Source: JAFGPS01 sp964628465 (GTDB lineage: Bacteria > Planctomycetota > Phycisphaerae > Sedimentisphaerales > Anaerobacaceae). From it: a stretch of 64,000 bases of DNA. Location: NCBI GenBank assembly GCA_964628465.1, contig CAZVOA010000001.1:1-64000 (forward strand). Direction: 5' to 3'. Below, one piece after another: positions 18,436-27,021 of this stretch. The notes beneath the pieces were generated by a model, which saw only the letters and a list, made by a program, of their open reading frames with translations, was not told the DNA's origin and ran no database searches. Each line of letters starts with the position of its first letter. The stretch's first letter is position 1. The position numbers were made by a program, and so were the translations under genes.

Positions 18436-19332
18436 TTAAACAGTGTTTTCCTGCTCTGCGAAGTAGGAGCTTCTGGCGAATGGTGAGGACATTACCCATG
18501 AAAAGCCTAATTCATGAGCTTTGCTCTTCCACCAGTCGAATTTCTCAGGAGTAATATATTCGACAACTTCGAGCGAATCTTTCGATGGTTTGAGGTACTG
18601 GCCGATAGTAATTCTGTCGCAGCCAACTTCCCGCAAATCCCGAAGTACCTGTATCACCTGGGAGTCCTCCTCGCCGAGTCCGAGCATGATTGATGATTTG
18701 GTATGAATGTCACTATACCTGTCGTGCGCGATTTGCAGAAGGTTGAGTGACATCTGATAGTTCCCCCCCGCTCTTGCTGTTTTATAAAGAGCCGGAACAG
18801 TTTCTACGTTATGCGCGAATACGAACGGCAGGCATTCTTCCAATATGTCAATCGCCTGCCGCTGATTGTCACGAAAGTCCGGCGTGAGAATTTCAAACCT
18901 CATATCGTGACATTGTTTTCGTACTTCGTTGATACAATCGCGGAAGTGAGTCGCCCCGCCGTCTTCGAGGTCGTCACGGTTTACGCTTGTTATAACCATA
19001 TATTTGAGGTTCATCTGCTTAGCCATTTGCGACAGCCGGTGCGGCTCGGTTTTATCCGGCGGCTGCGGTTTGCCTTTTGCCACCGAACAGAATTTGCAGT
19101 TTCTGGTGCATACTTTTCCGAGAATCAGTACAGTAGCCGTCCCTCTGGAGAAGCATTGTCCCCGGTTCGGGCAATTCGCGTTGCTGCATATCGTTTCCAG
19201 GCCGAGCGATTTTAATATTTCATCTGTATGATTGAATTTGTTATCCGAAGAAAGAACGGTTTTGAGCCACGGCGGTAATCTTCTTTTATTTTGCTGTATT
19301 GCAGGATTATTTTCTGAGATATGCTGATTCAC
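18436..19332 (-). CDS. lipA: Lipoyl synthase
   Basis: This 298-residue radical-SAM enzyme inserts two sulfurs into octanoylated lipoyl domains. It shows the auxiliary 4Fe-4S ligands Cys49, Cys54 and Cys60 (CX4CX5C), the radical-SAM ligands Cys75, Cys79 and Cys82 (CX3CX2C), and the family's C-terminal 'RSSY' motif, which supplies a serine ligand. Its start overlaps the stop of lipB by four bases (ATGA), so the two are translationally coupled and act in sequence. Their presence implies lipoylated complexes such as pyruvate dehydrogenase or glycine cleavage elsewhere in the genome. Confidence 0.97.
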   Translation of the reverse strand: MNQHISENNPAIQQNKRRLPPWLKTVLSSDNKFNHTDEILKSLGLETICSNANCPNRGQCFSRGTATVLILGKVCTRNCKFCSVAKGKPQPPDKTEPHRLSQMAKQMNLKYMVITSVNRDDLEDGGATHFRDCINEVRKQCHDMRFEILTPDFRDNQRQAIDILEECLPFVFAHNVETVPALYKTARAGGNYQMSLNLLQIAHDRYSDIHTKSSIMLGLGEEDSQVIQVLRDLREVGCDRITIGQYLKPSKDSLEVVEYITPEKFDWWKSKAHELGFSWVMSSPFARSSYFAEQENTV

Positions 19333-20030
19333 GAAAAATGCCTCATCAATATTTCGGTTAGTTTTTGTTTGATATGTTCCATAGAATATTTTTTGCCGGT
19401 TTCTTTCGCCAACGACGTCATTTCAATGTTATCCAGGCCGCATGGTGTAATAAAATCGAATATGCCAAGATTGTTTTGGATGTTTATCGCCATGCCGTGA
19501 TAAGTTATGAATTTCGATACTCGAACGCCGATTGAAGCGATTTTCTTGTCGCCGACCCACAGGCCGGGGTATCCTTTTTTGGCGTCGCTAATTAAATCGA
19601 ATTGCATAAGAAGTTCCCGCCCGATTGACTCAAGCGTTCTTATGTATCCGTTTATGTCCAATGATAATTGTTTCAGGTTTATTATCGGATAGAAAACCAG
19701 TTGTCCGGGATTATGTGCGGTGGTTCCTCCGCCGCGGCGAGCTTCAACTATATCGATATTTTTCTCGGCCAATTCATCTCGGCTGACAAGAAGTTTATTT
19801 AAACTCTGGCGTACACCTAATGTAATAACATCCGGATGCTCAACAATTATAACTGTGTTGGGAATTTGATTATTCCTTCGCTGCTCGAGCAATTTGTGCT
19901 GCAAATCGAGGATTTCGCGATAATCGCATACGCCGCTGTCACGGATTTGCAATGATTGCGATTCTATACTATTTTTAATGATTTCATATTTCACGGGCGT
20001 GATTTTATCATGCGATTTGAGTTTATGCAC
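19329..20030 (-). CDS. lipB: Octanoyl-[acyl carrier protein] transferase
   Basis: LipB moves octanoate from acyl carrier protein to the lipoyl domains of 2-oxoacid dehydrogenases and glycine cleavage H protein. The 233-residue protein has 'RGGGTTAHNPGQLVFYP' (residues 99-115), the catalytic Lys163 in 'DKKIASIGVR' and the catalytic Cys197 in 'ITPCGLDN', corresponding to Lys135 and Cys169 in E. coli. The frame opens with GTG at 20030 and no strong ribosome site is seen, so the N-terminus may be slightly shorter. It leads the lipB-lipA pair. Confidence 0.95.
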   Translation of the reverse strand: MHKLKSHDKITPVKYEIIKNSIESQSLQIRDSGVCDYREILDLQHKLLEQRRNNQIPNTVIIVEHPDVITLGVRQSLNKLLVSRDELAEKNIDIVEARRGGGTTAHNPGQLVFYPIINLKQLSLDINGYIRTLESIGRELLMQFDLISDAKKGYPGLWVGDKKIASIGVRVSKFITYHGMAINIQNNLGIFDFITPCGLDNIEMTSLAKETGKKYSMEHIKQKLTEILMRHFS

Positions 20031-20097
20031 GAAATTTTAGAGATATGAAAGAGTCTTATAATATCTGATTTTCAGGACGTGAAAGAATTAATATTTA

Positions 20098-20138
20098 AAA
20101 ATAAAAGACTGACGACCCTCCACAGCCGTCAGCCTTTA
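20098..20138 (-). terminator. Rho-independent terminator after the PilZ gene
   Basis: An 8-bp stem with one mismatch (20107-20114 with 20127-20134, GACTGACG/CGTCAGCC) is followed on the minus strand by TTTTATTTTT. It lies about 100 nt past the PilZ stop and separates it from lipB. Confidence 0.65.
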
Positions 20139-20236
20139 CTTTTCCATTGCCCCGTACGTTCAGGTTAAGTTAATAACTTACTCGAACGAAACGATAGCTA
20201 TCTATCTATTTTTTCTCTTCTGAAAAGAGGTAAGTA

Positions 20237-20551
20237 TCAATTAAACGCGATACCAACGCCAACTTCAGCATTATCGAGAAGGTGTTCACGATCAATTCGG
20301 ACTACGCGGCCGGTTTTGATACGTGCATACTGACCTTTTTCTTCCGCTAAAGTCTGGGTACGCGGGAAATTAACTTCGACTACATTCCCAGTCTGTATTG
20401 GTGTAGTAACAGGTAAAGTGATAAACACGCCTGTTCTGCTGATATTGCAGCTACGTCCGTTAAAAAATCTGTTGGCATCCGGCATCCAGACGCTTACAGG
20501 CCAGGATACGCTGTTCCGGCTCTCAGTTCGCTGTTCTATTGTTGCCTGCAT
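20237..20551 (-). CDS. PilZ-domain protein (cyclic di-GMP receptor-like)
   Basis: This 104-residue protein is a stand-alone PilZ domain. The two cyclic di-GMP motifs are present: RxxxR as 'RTESR' near residues 8-12 and the second motif as 'NISRTG' (usual form D/NxSxxG). Single-domain PilZ proteins relay cyclic di-GMP to motility, pilus or exopolysaccharide systems. AGGAG sits 8 nt before the ATG. Its position between two clusters of pilin-like genes makes a role in their control plausible, but this is inference. Confidence 0.85.
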   Translation of the reverse strand: MQATIEQRTESRNSVSWPVSVWMPDANRFFNGRSCNISRTGVFITLPVTTPIQTGNVVEVNFPRTQTLAEEKGQYARIKTGRVVRIDREHLLDNAEVGVGIAFN

Positions 20552-20970
20552 AATAAACTCCTTAATAATATCAATTACATCAATTATACTATCTATATCG
20601 GATATGTTAATCTGGAGAGTTTAGTAGAATTAGGAAATATTTTTGATTTTCTTTTCATTTAGCCACATTATTTGGATTGCATAAAGCATTTAATATTTTT
20701 ATCGGAGCGAAACTGAAAAAAATAAGTAAAAAACTCACTTATTTGTAAGAAATTACATTTTTTTTGATTTAATCTTCGGATATTTCTTCCAAATAATCAT
20801 AAAAATGAGGTTAAACGTAAAAAATATTAATTATTTGTATTTTTGATTTTTAGGTTTATATTTTAATTAGTAATAGAAAGCGAGTATTCATGATATTTTT
20901 CGAATAAACCCGTTTATTCTTTATGCCGATTACTTTGTTTAAAGCATAAGAATAATTTAAGGGCAAAAGA
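20552..20970. other. 419-bp AT-rich divergent intergenic region
   Basis: This gap lies between the PilZ gene on the minus strand and the pilin-like operon on the plus strand, so it should hold both promoters. It is very AT-rich with many A and T runs. I see no RNA gene, clear operator or repeat, and no single promoter stands out. Confidence 0.4.
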
Positions 20971-21522
20971 ATGATTCGGAAGGATAATAAAACAGTTCAT
21001 AGTGCTGCGGCAGGAGCGAACCGCGATAGCAAAATAAAATACGCGCGTTCCGGCTCAACATTAATCACTTCACTTATAGCTATTACAATAATATTAATTG
21101 CAGTTATCGGAACATCTAATTTCCGATATTACGCGGCAATGGATACACGACGGGCAACTGCTTTGACCGAAGCATCAAGAATCGCGCTGCTTTTATGCGA
21201 AAGCTGGCGGGGAATGAATGGCGACCTTAGTTATAATCCAATAACAAATCTTGGTTCTGATTTGACCATAAAAAGTGACAATGGTCCGTCAGCACCAGAG
21301 GGTTTTACGTCACTTGGAAGCTATTTAATTATGCTCGGCACAAACACCGATCAAAGCGAATATCATATAAAATATTATACGACATTATCGTGGCATGATA
21401 TTCAAGCCGGCCTGAGAGCTTTGAATGTTAATGTATCATGGGCACAGCGTGACAGCGGCACAGGCGGATTTGAACAAGCGGATAAATCATTTTCACTTAC
21501 AATTTATACTTTAACTGATTAA
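20971..21522 (+). CDS. PilV-like minor pilin-type protein
   Basis: The 183-residue protein has a basic N-terminus and then 'SGSTLITSLIAITIILIAVIG', a hydrophobic helix in the place and style of type IV pilin-like proteins, followed by an amphipathic extension with 'TALTEASRIALLLCESWRG'. The FTLVE form is replaced by 'STLIT', similar to PilV/PilX-type minor pilins. It starts a four-gene operon of pilin-like genes; the next gene begins 16 nt later. It would be anchored in the inner membrane or built into a pilus-like filament. The globular part is not recognised. Confidence 0.6.
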   Translation: MIRKDNKTVHSAAAGANRDSKIKYARSGSTLITSLIAITIILIAVIGTSNFRYYAAMDTRRATALTEASRIALLLCESWRGMNGDLSYNPITNLGSDLTIKSDNGPSAPEGFTSLGSYLIMLGTNTDQSEYHIKYYTTLSWHDIQAGLRALNVNVSWAQRDSGTGGFEQADKSFSLTIYTLTD

Positions 21523-21538
21523 GAAAGTAAAATAATTT

Positions 21539-22042
21539 ATGACTGAAAAAAAAGCAACATTCAAAAGCGGCTTCACTCTTGTCGAGCTAATGATATCCAT
21601 GACTATCATGATTATCGTATCTCTCGCTGTCGGCGCGGTTGTTGTTGACGGGCAAAACGGCTGGTCAACAATGTATGATAAAATTCACTCCGATATTTTT
21701 ACCGACAGCTATGTAGTAAGAAAGAAATTCGACTCTCTTATGCGAAGAGCGAGCGGCGAAAAAATTTTCATTGAAAATCAAAATCAATCGGTTGAGGTAT
21801 ATTATTATTCTGACGGTTCGACAACTATCGACAGGTATATGCGTTTTTATAAATCAAATAGTAATATGGTTCTCGAATATGGAACACTTTCACCGGAATC
21901 TGTAATTAACCGTGAAAATGTTTGCGGCAATGTTTCGAAATGCACTTTTCACCAGGCTGGACGAGCAGTTCAATTGATTCTTGAACTGGATAACGGAACT
22001 CAGAAAAATACAGTTGTCACCTCTGCTATTGCCCATAATTAA
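21539..22042 (+). CDS. Prepilin with type IV N-methylation motif (PilW-like)
   Basis: This 167-residue protein has a canonical prepilin signal, 'SGFTLVELMISMTIMIIVS', with Gly before Phe as the peptidase cut site and Glu at +5. After cleavage by prepilin peptidase it would enter a type IV pilus or type II secretion pseudopilus. The soluble part is small and not recognisable by eye. It is the only member of the operon with a perfect motif. It lies 16 nt after the PilV-like gene and 32 nt before a PilX-like gene. Confidence 0.75.
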   Translation: MTEKKATFKSGFTLVELMISMTIMIIVSLAVGAVVVDGQNGWSTMYDKIHSDIFTDSYVVRKKFDSLMRRASGEKIFIENQNQSVEVYYYSDGSTTIDRYMRFYKSNSNMVLEYGTLSPESVINRENVCGNVSKCTFHQAGRAVQLILELDNGTQKNTVVTSAIAHN

Positions 22043-22074
22043 ATAACCCGTTCAAATAGCAGGAAGGAAATAAA

Positions 22075-23355
22075 ATGGGAAATATATCTGAAATTAAAAA
22101 TAAAGGTACGGTACTGCCACTGGTTATGGTTGTAGTTATACTGCTTCTTATTATAGGGACATCACTTCTTAACATGGGCCTGACTAACCGCACATTCTCT
22201 CTACGGGAAAAATCCGGTTTGGTTGCCAGATGCGCGGCGGACGCGGGAATAACGCAGGCATTGTTCGAGATGAATCAAAAGCTGCAATCCCAAACCCTGT
22301 TAAGTGATACTATGCCGTTAGCATATGATGTCACCCTGACAAACAGCGATGCTTTATACAGCTATGTAGTAAGCGGCAGTCTGGCGGGCGGATATTCGAT
22401 AACTTCTATCGGCAAATCAGGCAACTCCCAGAGAATGATAAAAGCCTCTCTCGAACTTGGAGGAATCTTCGATCACGCTATTCTGACCAAAGATTCTCTT
22501 ATCTTAAAATCAGGAACAATAATTGATGGTTACAACTCAAAAGATCCATCAGCTACTGATTTTTCCGTTAAAATCGGAACACAAAGCACCGATGATGATA
22601 AAATAATTCTTAATAACAGTGTGGTAGTAAACGGAGATATTGCCGTAGGGGTCAATGGCAATACCGACGATATTATTAAAGATTTGGGCGCAATTATTAA
22701 TGGTGACATATATGCTTCTACAAATAACAATCCTCTTCCTGATATAACGATTCCTGTACTGCCAGACAAGGGGGCATCACTTTCAGTTAAAAGCGGAACA
22801 ATCAGTGTCACACCTTCAGACAACGGAACATATTCAAGTATTAAATTAGATAATGGTAAAGATATAGGAAAACTTGAAGTTTCAGGCGGTGACGTTGTTT
22901 TGCATATAACAGGAGATATTGTTCTTGGAAATGATTGTGAAATAGTTGTAACAGACGGCTCGACGCTAACGATTTATATTGACGGGAATATAAATTGCGA
23001 CAACGGAAGCGGCATAAATACCGAAGCCCCGCCGGATGAAGCATCAACTCTGCGATTATTCGCGACTGGTGAGGGAAAACAATACCTTGATGTGAAAGCC
23101 AAGTCTGAATGGACAGGGACAATTTACGCTCCAAACGGAGATGTAATTCTCTATGCGGGCGGTGATGTATATGGCGCCATTGTCGCCGATTCTTTCGAGC
23201 TTAAGGCCGGAGGAGATTTTCATTATGACGCGGCGCTCAAGGATGTAACAATTTTCGATCCGGGAGTCAGGTTTGTTATAAAACAATGGAAGGAAAGTAT
23301 AGTAAATAATGAATCGCTCAAAATTGCCGATATTGGGATTTTACAGGAAAAATAA
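22075..23355 (+). CDS. PilX-like protein with beta-rich passenger
   Basis: The 426-residue protein begins with 'GTVLPLVMVVVILLLIIGTS' and then 'RCAADAGITQALFEMNQK', the PilX-type anchor. The long body repeats motifs such as 'VLHITGDIVLGNDCEIVV' and 'LTIYIDGNINCDNGSG', suggesting a beta-helix or adhesin-like fold, and ends in 'YDAALKDVTIFDPGVRF' followed by 'WKES'. AGGAAGG precedes the ATG. The next gene is a clear paralogue. Surface display or a pilus-tip function is inferred. Confidence 0.6.
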   Translation: MGNISEIKNKGTVLPLVMVVVILLLIIGTSLLNMGLTNRTFSLREKSGLVARCAADAGITQALFEMNQKLQSQTLLSDTMPLAYDVTLTNSDALYSYVVSGSLAGGYSITSIGKSGNSQRMIKASLELGGIFDHAILTKDSLILKSGTIIDGYNSKDPSATDFSVKIGTQSTDDDKIILNNSVVVNGDIAVGVNGNTDDIIKDLGAIINGDIYASTNNNPLPDITIPVLPDKGASLSVKSGTISVTPSDNGTYSSIKLDNGKDIGKLEVSGGDVVLHITGDIVLGNDCEIVVTDGSTLTIYIDGNINCDNGSGINTEAPPDEASTLRLFATGEGKQYLDVKAKSEWTGTIYAPNGDVILYAGGDVYGAIVADSFELKAGGDFHYDAALKDVTIFDPGVRFVIKQWKESIVNNESLKIADIGILQEK

Positions 23356-23410
23356 GTTCATATTTATAACTTAGATATTTTGAACTCACAGGAATTTACA
23401 CGAAATAATT

Positions 23411-24610
23411 ATGAAAACCGTATCAAAATCAAGAAATAATGGGGTTGCGTTACCGTTAGCGCTCGTTTCTGTATTATTACTGCTAATCATGGGTTTTTCT
23501 TTATTGGAACTTGGTGTTAAAAACAGACTTTTTGTGATACGCGATACATCTGATATTTCCGCAAGATGCGCCGCCGACTCAGGACTTACAAAAGCAATAT
23601 TTGAGATTAAACAAAAGATGCTGGGAAATTCATGGTTCGGCAATGCAATGCCGTCAGAAACAAATATTCAATTAGCTAATTGCAGCGCTATATTCGAGTA
23701 CACTACAACATTACTCTCAGATGGAAGCTATTCAGTAGAATCAACCGGTACAAACGGTATAAATCAAAGAACAGTAAGATGCGTATTGCAAAAAAAATCT
23801 CCTTTTAATACGGCAATTTTCGCGGATGGTTCTATAACTATTAAGAATTCCGGTAAAGTGGGTTGGTATAACGGTGAACCGGGAAGCAATTTTATGGTTG
23901 GTACAAATAGTATAGAAAATAATACCGTAACCCTTTATAATTCGTCTATTATCGAAGGCGGCGTAATAGTTGGAGCAGGCGGAATTCCTGATGATGTGGT
24001 AGATTTGAAATCAGGCGCCGAGATCGAAGGCGACATTACGTCTCTGTCACAGGAAAATGAACTGATTATACCTGAAGTACCTGAATGGCTGCAGTCGCTT
24101 CCATTGAACGATACAATTAAAAATAATATAACAATATCAGAATCAGCAAAATACAACGGAATTGATCTTAATAGCGGCAAAAAGATTACAGTTACCGATG
24201 ATGTGTCACTATATATTACAGGCGATCTTACACTCGGTAATTCAAGCCAGATACAAATCATGGATGGCGCTTCACTTACTTTATATTTAGATGGGAATTT
24301 AATAGGTAAGAATTCATGTGCGATTAACAATGAGACCGAAATCCCCAGAAACCTTCAGATTTATGGTTTGGAAGGATGTACAGAATTTGATTTAAGAAAC
24401 GGCAGTGATTGTTACGGGATATTCTATGCACCAAACGCTGATTTTATTCTTCATAATTCCGTCACAATTTACGGCGCAATTGTATGCGATACATTCGAAA
24501 TAAAAAACTCCGGACAGATTATGTATGACGCGTCACTCGAAGACGAAACATTCGATCCAGTTCCGACAGATTTTACTGTAACGAGATGGAACGAAAGCAT
24601 TGGAAAATAA
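23411..24610 (+). CDS. PilX-like protein, paralogue of its upstream neighbour
   Basis: This 399-residue protein copies the plan of the preceding gene: 'GVALPLALVSVLLLLIMGFS', 'RCAADSGLTKAIFEIKQK', a strand-rich body with 'LYITGDLTLGNSSQIQIM' and 'LTLYLDGNLIG', and an ending 'YDASLEDETFDPVPTDF' plus 'WNES'. The shared C-terminal pattern shows a duplication inside the operon. It ends the plus-strand pilin-like cluster and converges on the exported zinc-ribbon gene 37 nt away. No enzymatic motif is visible. Confidence 0.6.
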   Translation: MKTVSKSRNNGVALPLALVSVLLLLIMGFSLLELGVKNRLFVIRDTSDISARCAADSGLTKAIFEIKQKMLGNSWFGNAMPSETNIQLANCSAIFEYTTTLLSDGSYSVESTGTNGINQRTVRCVLQKKSPFNTAIFADGSITIKNSGKVGWYNGEPGSNFMVGTNSIENNTVTLYNSSIIEGGVIVGAGGIPDDVVDLKSGAEIEGDITSLSQENELIIPEVPEWLQSLPLNDTIKNNITISESAKYNGIDLNSGKKITVTDDVSLYITGDLTLGNSSQIQIMDGASLTLYLDGNLIGKNSCAINNETEIPRNLQIYGLEGCTEFDLRNGSDCYGIFYAPNADFILHNSVTIYGAIVCDTFEIKNSGQIMYDASLEDETFDPVPTDFTVTRWNESIGK

Positions 24611-24647
24611 TAACCGGTGAAATATCTTTAATAACTGAACGTTCTGT

Positions 24648-26810
24648 TTATTTAATATTTATCTTGTTATATGGAAGACCAGCGGTTTCTCCAGCTTTGT
24701 TTTCAATTCCCCATGAATTCGTCTTTAAAACCTCAGTTCCTTCGTTTTGAGCTATCCATATCCCCTGTCCAAGAGTTGTCTGACTCAACATCCAGCTCGT
24801 ATAATTCATGTTTTGTATATCGTTTTGATTAATCTCAAGATTTTCGTTAAATAACTGGGAAGAATCCGCAATTGTATTAAAGAGATTTCGATTCAATTGG
24901 TGCAATATTTGAATTTCTTTTTCTTTGTCATTTTGAGCAGACTGCCTGGTGATTTGTATAGTTTTACTGATTTTTAAAAATAAAGGTAACAATCCATCAA
25001 ATTCACTTTCAGAGGCCCAGTAACCATTGATTGAAAATTCCCACACAGAACTCATTGGTATTGTAATACATTGCACATTGAAAATCCCAATAATAGTTTT
25101 TTCAGTTACGATATTTTTAAATTTCGCGTATATCAGGCGGCTGTCAACCTGGTATCTCAGCTTATTCATATTTTTGACTTCTTTGGCGAATTCCGTCACT
25201 AATTTATCACAGGGAATCTCGCTGATAATTTCCATATCTGTACCGATATCTTCATAATTAAATACATAGCTTAATATCTGCGACGGAATCTTGTAATCGC
25301 TGTTTAGTACCCCAGAGGTTGTAACCAGCGTTGGAACAACTGTCTGGCTTTTTGATATTACGCCGTGATTTTTCATAATCGCATCATCTGTGAGTATAAA
25401 TTGCAATGCTGTTCCTTCAAGATGCCAGTCCTGCGGAATCTCAAGCGAGACTGACTTATCGGCAAGACCAGAAGAAACTAATTTTATTTCTTTGGCGGGA
25501 CTTTTACCGGCTTTCTGAATAATTGACGCGGGATTGAGAATGCGTTCCTGCTTTTTTACCGCGTTTTCAGAAGCCAGCGTTTTGCCTTTATTCATTACAT
25601 TTTCAATATCCTGTGTTGAATAGGCGATATTGGATGCTATATTGACAAGGGTCGGTCGAATCTGTTCCCAAATGTCATCCCGTGAAAGAAGCAGATACGC
25701 GGTACCAACACCGTCTGTATAAAAATAATACGCATTACCGATACCCAGGGCATCTCCTTCAGTAAAACTTATATCCATTGTCGTAAGGTCTTTATCTGGA
25801 GAAGTTTTAATATTATCGCCTTCCAAATCAGGAATGTTATTTTTGAATAAACTTATACAGGTTTCGGCAAGACTCTCTGAATCATTTACATCATCCATAT
25901 CTTCTGGAAACGACAGGAAAACAATTAATGCCGATTCGTCCGGCCTGATTATCGAAGTCATATTTACGCCGTTATCGTACTGAAGTTCTGCTACATTCCA
26001 GTTTCGAGGCTTGTAAAACACTAACTTTCGCAGAGAAGACTTGTATAAATCCAATGTCGCTTCTTCATTGGGATCTACTGCAATTTCCTTTTGCGGATCT
26101 TCTGAAATCGCGGCATTCAGTACGGCTCCGCATTGTGAACAGAATTTCGCAGATGAATTGTTTACAGCTCCGCATTTCGGGCATCGTATTTCAGCAGGCT
26201 TTGGAGCTTCGATTTTTTCTGTAGGCTGTACACTCGCTGAGACTAAGGAAACAACTATTGACTGATCACCTATCTGCATTTCCTGTCGTACTAATCCGAC
26301 GCCGTCAGCGTAATAACTTACAGACATCATATTTGCCTGTCCCGGCACGTTTACACTCGAACCAACTACAATGCACTGAAAAGTTCCGAGGTTCGTCTGA
26401 ACTTGCTTCGTTCCGAGAGATTGGAATGTTGTGACCAATTCCATATCCGCCTGCCCGATTGTCGATGTCCATATCTGTTCCACAACAAATGGAAGCTTAA
26501 TTCGAATCAGCGGCGGATTGTACACTAATTTCTGGTCCTCTGCCTGCGAAAAATATACCTTCAAACCCTCCGTATCTACTGCTAAATACTCCTTACTGGT
26601 CACTGTTCCCGTGGTACTTTCAGTTTTAGATTCCACGACTGCACAACGAACACCGTCTATTTCTGTGAAACCTGTGACCTGGACTGACAGCTGCACACTG
26701 TTAGACACATAAGCCCACTTATTCCCTTCTTTAAGAGGGAAATAATCCAGTGAGGACGCTAATGAAACCCAGAACAACGAAATTAATAATGCAAAACATA
26801 TTCTACGCAT
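24648..26810 (-). CDS. Exported protein of unknown function with zinc ribbon
   Basis: The 720-residue protein starts with a signal peptide ('ICFALLISLFWVSLASS') and an N-terminal beta domain of about 180 residues ('YFPLKEGNKWAYVSNS...'), a plan seen in uncharacterised exported proteins. At residues about 208-231 it has a rubredoxin-like zinc ribbon with two CxxC pairs ('CPKCGAV' and 'CSQCGAVL'). The C-terminal 450 residues are not recognised. A zinc ribbon of this cytosolic kind in a signal-peptide protein is unusual. It lies between the pilin-like operon and mutS. No function is proposed. Confidence 0.5.
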   Translation of the reverse strand: MRRICFALLISLFWVSLASSLDYFPLKEGNKWAYVSNSVQLSVQVTGFTEIDGVRCAVVESKTESTTGTVTSKEYLAVDTEGLKVYFSQAEDQKLVYNPPLIRIKLPFVVEQIWTSTIGQADMELVTTFQSLGTKQVQTNLGTFQCIVVGSSVNVPGQANMMSVSYYADGVGLVRQEMQIGDQSIVVSLVSASVQPTEKIEAPKPAEIRCPKCGAVNNSSAKFCSQCGAVLNAAISEDPQKEIAVDPNEEATLDLYKSSLRKLVFYKPRNWNVAELQYDNGVNMTSIIRPDESALIVFLSFPEDMDDVNDSESLAETCISLFKNNIPDLEGDNIKTSPDKDLTTMDISFTEGDALGIGNAYYFYTDGVGTAYLLLSRDDIWEQIRPTLVNIASNIAYSTQDIENVMNKGKTLASENAVKKQERILNPASIIQKAGKSPAKEIKLVSSGLADKSVSLEIPQDWHLEGTALQFILTDDAIMKNHGVISKSQTVVPTLVTTSGVLNSDYKIPSQILSYVFNYEDIGTDMEIISEIPCDKLVTEFAKEVKNMNKLRYQVDSRLIYAKFKNIVTEKTIIGIFNVQCITIPMSSVWEFSINGYWASESEFDGLLPLFLKISKTIQITRQSAQNDKEKEIQILHQLNRNLFNTIADSSQLFNENLEINQNDIQNMNYTSWMLSQTTLGQGIWIAQNEGTEVLKTNSWGIENKAGETAGLPYNKINIK

Positions 26811-26986
26811 TTTCTACCCTTTCCTGATTTTAGTCTTAAACGCGGAAAAGTACTTTATGATAAGACGCTTCTATCATCTTCAATATTTCTTATTTCTGCT
26901 TAAATTCTATAAAATTCTTTAGATTATAGTCAAGAGAAAAGAATTATAACAACTTATATTAACTTAATAATAGTTTTGTTCTTAAC

Positions 26987-27014
26987 TTGAGAAAAAGTTC
27001 TTTCTGTGTATAAT
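26987..27014 (+). promoter_or_regulatory. Sigma-70-type promoter of mutS
   Basis: TTGAGA at 26987-26992 and TATAAT at 27009-27014 are separated by 16 nt. Transcription would begin around 27021, almost exactly at the ATG at 27022, so the mRNA would be leaderless; no ribosome binding site precedes the gene. Confidence 0.55.
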
Positions 27015-27021
27015 CTTCAAA

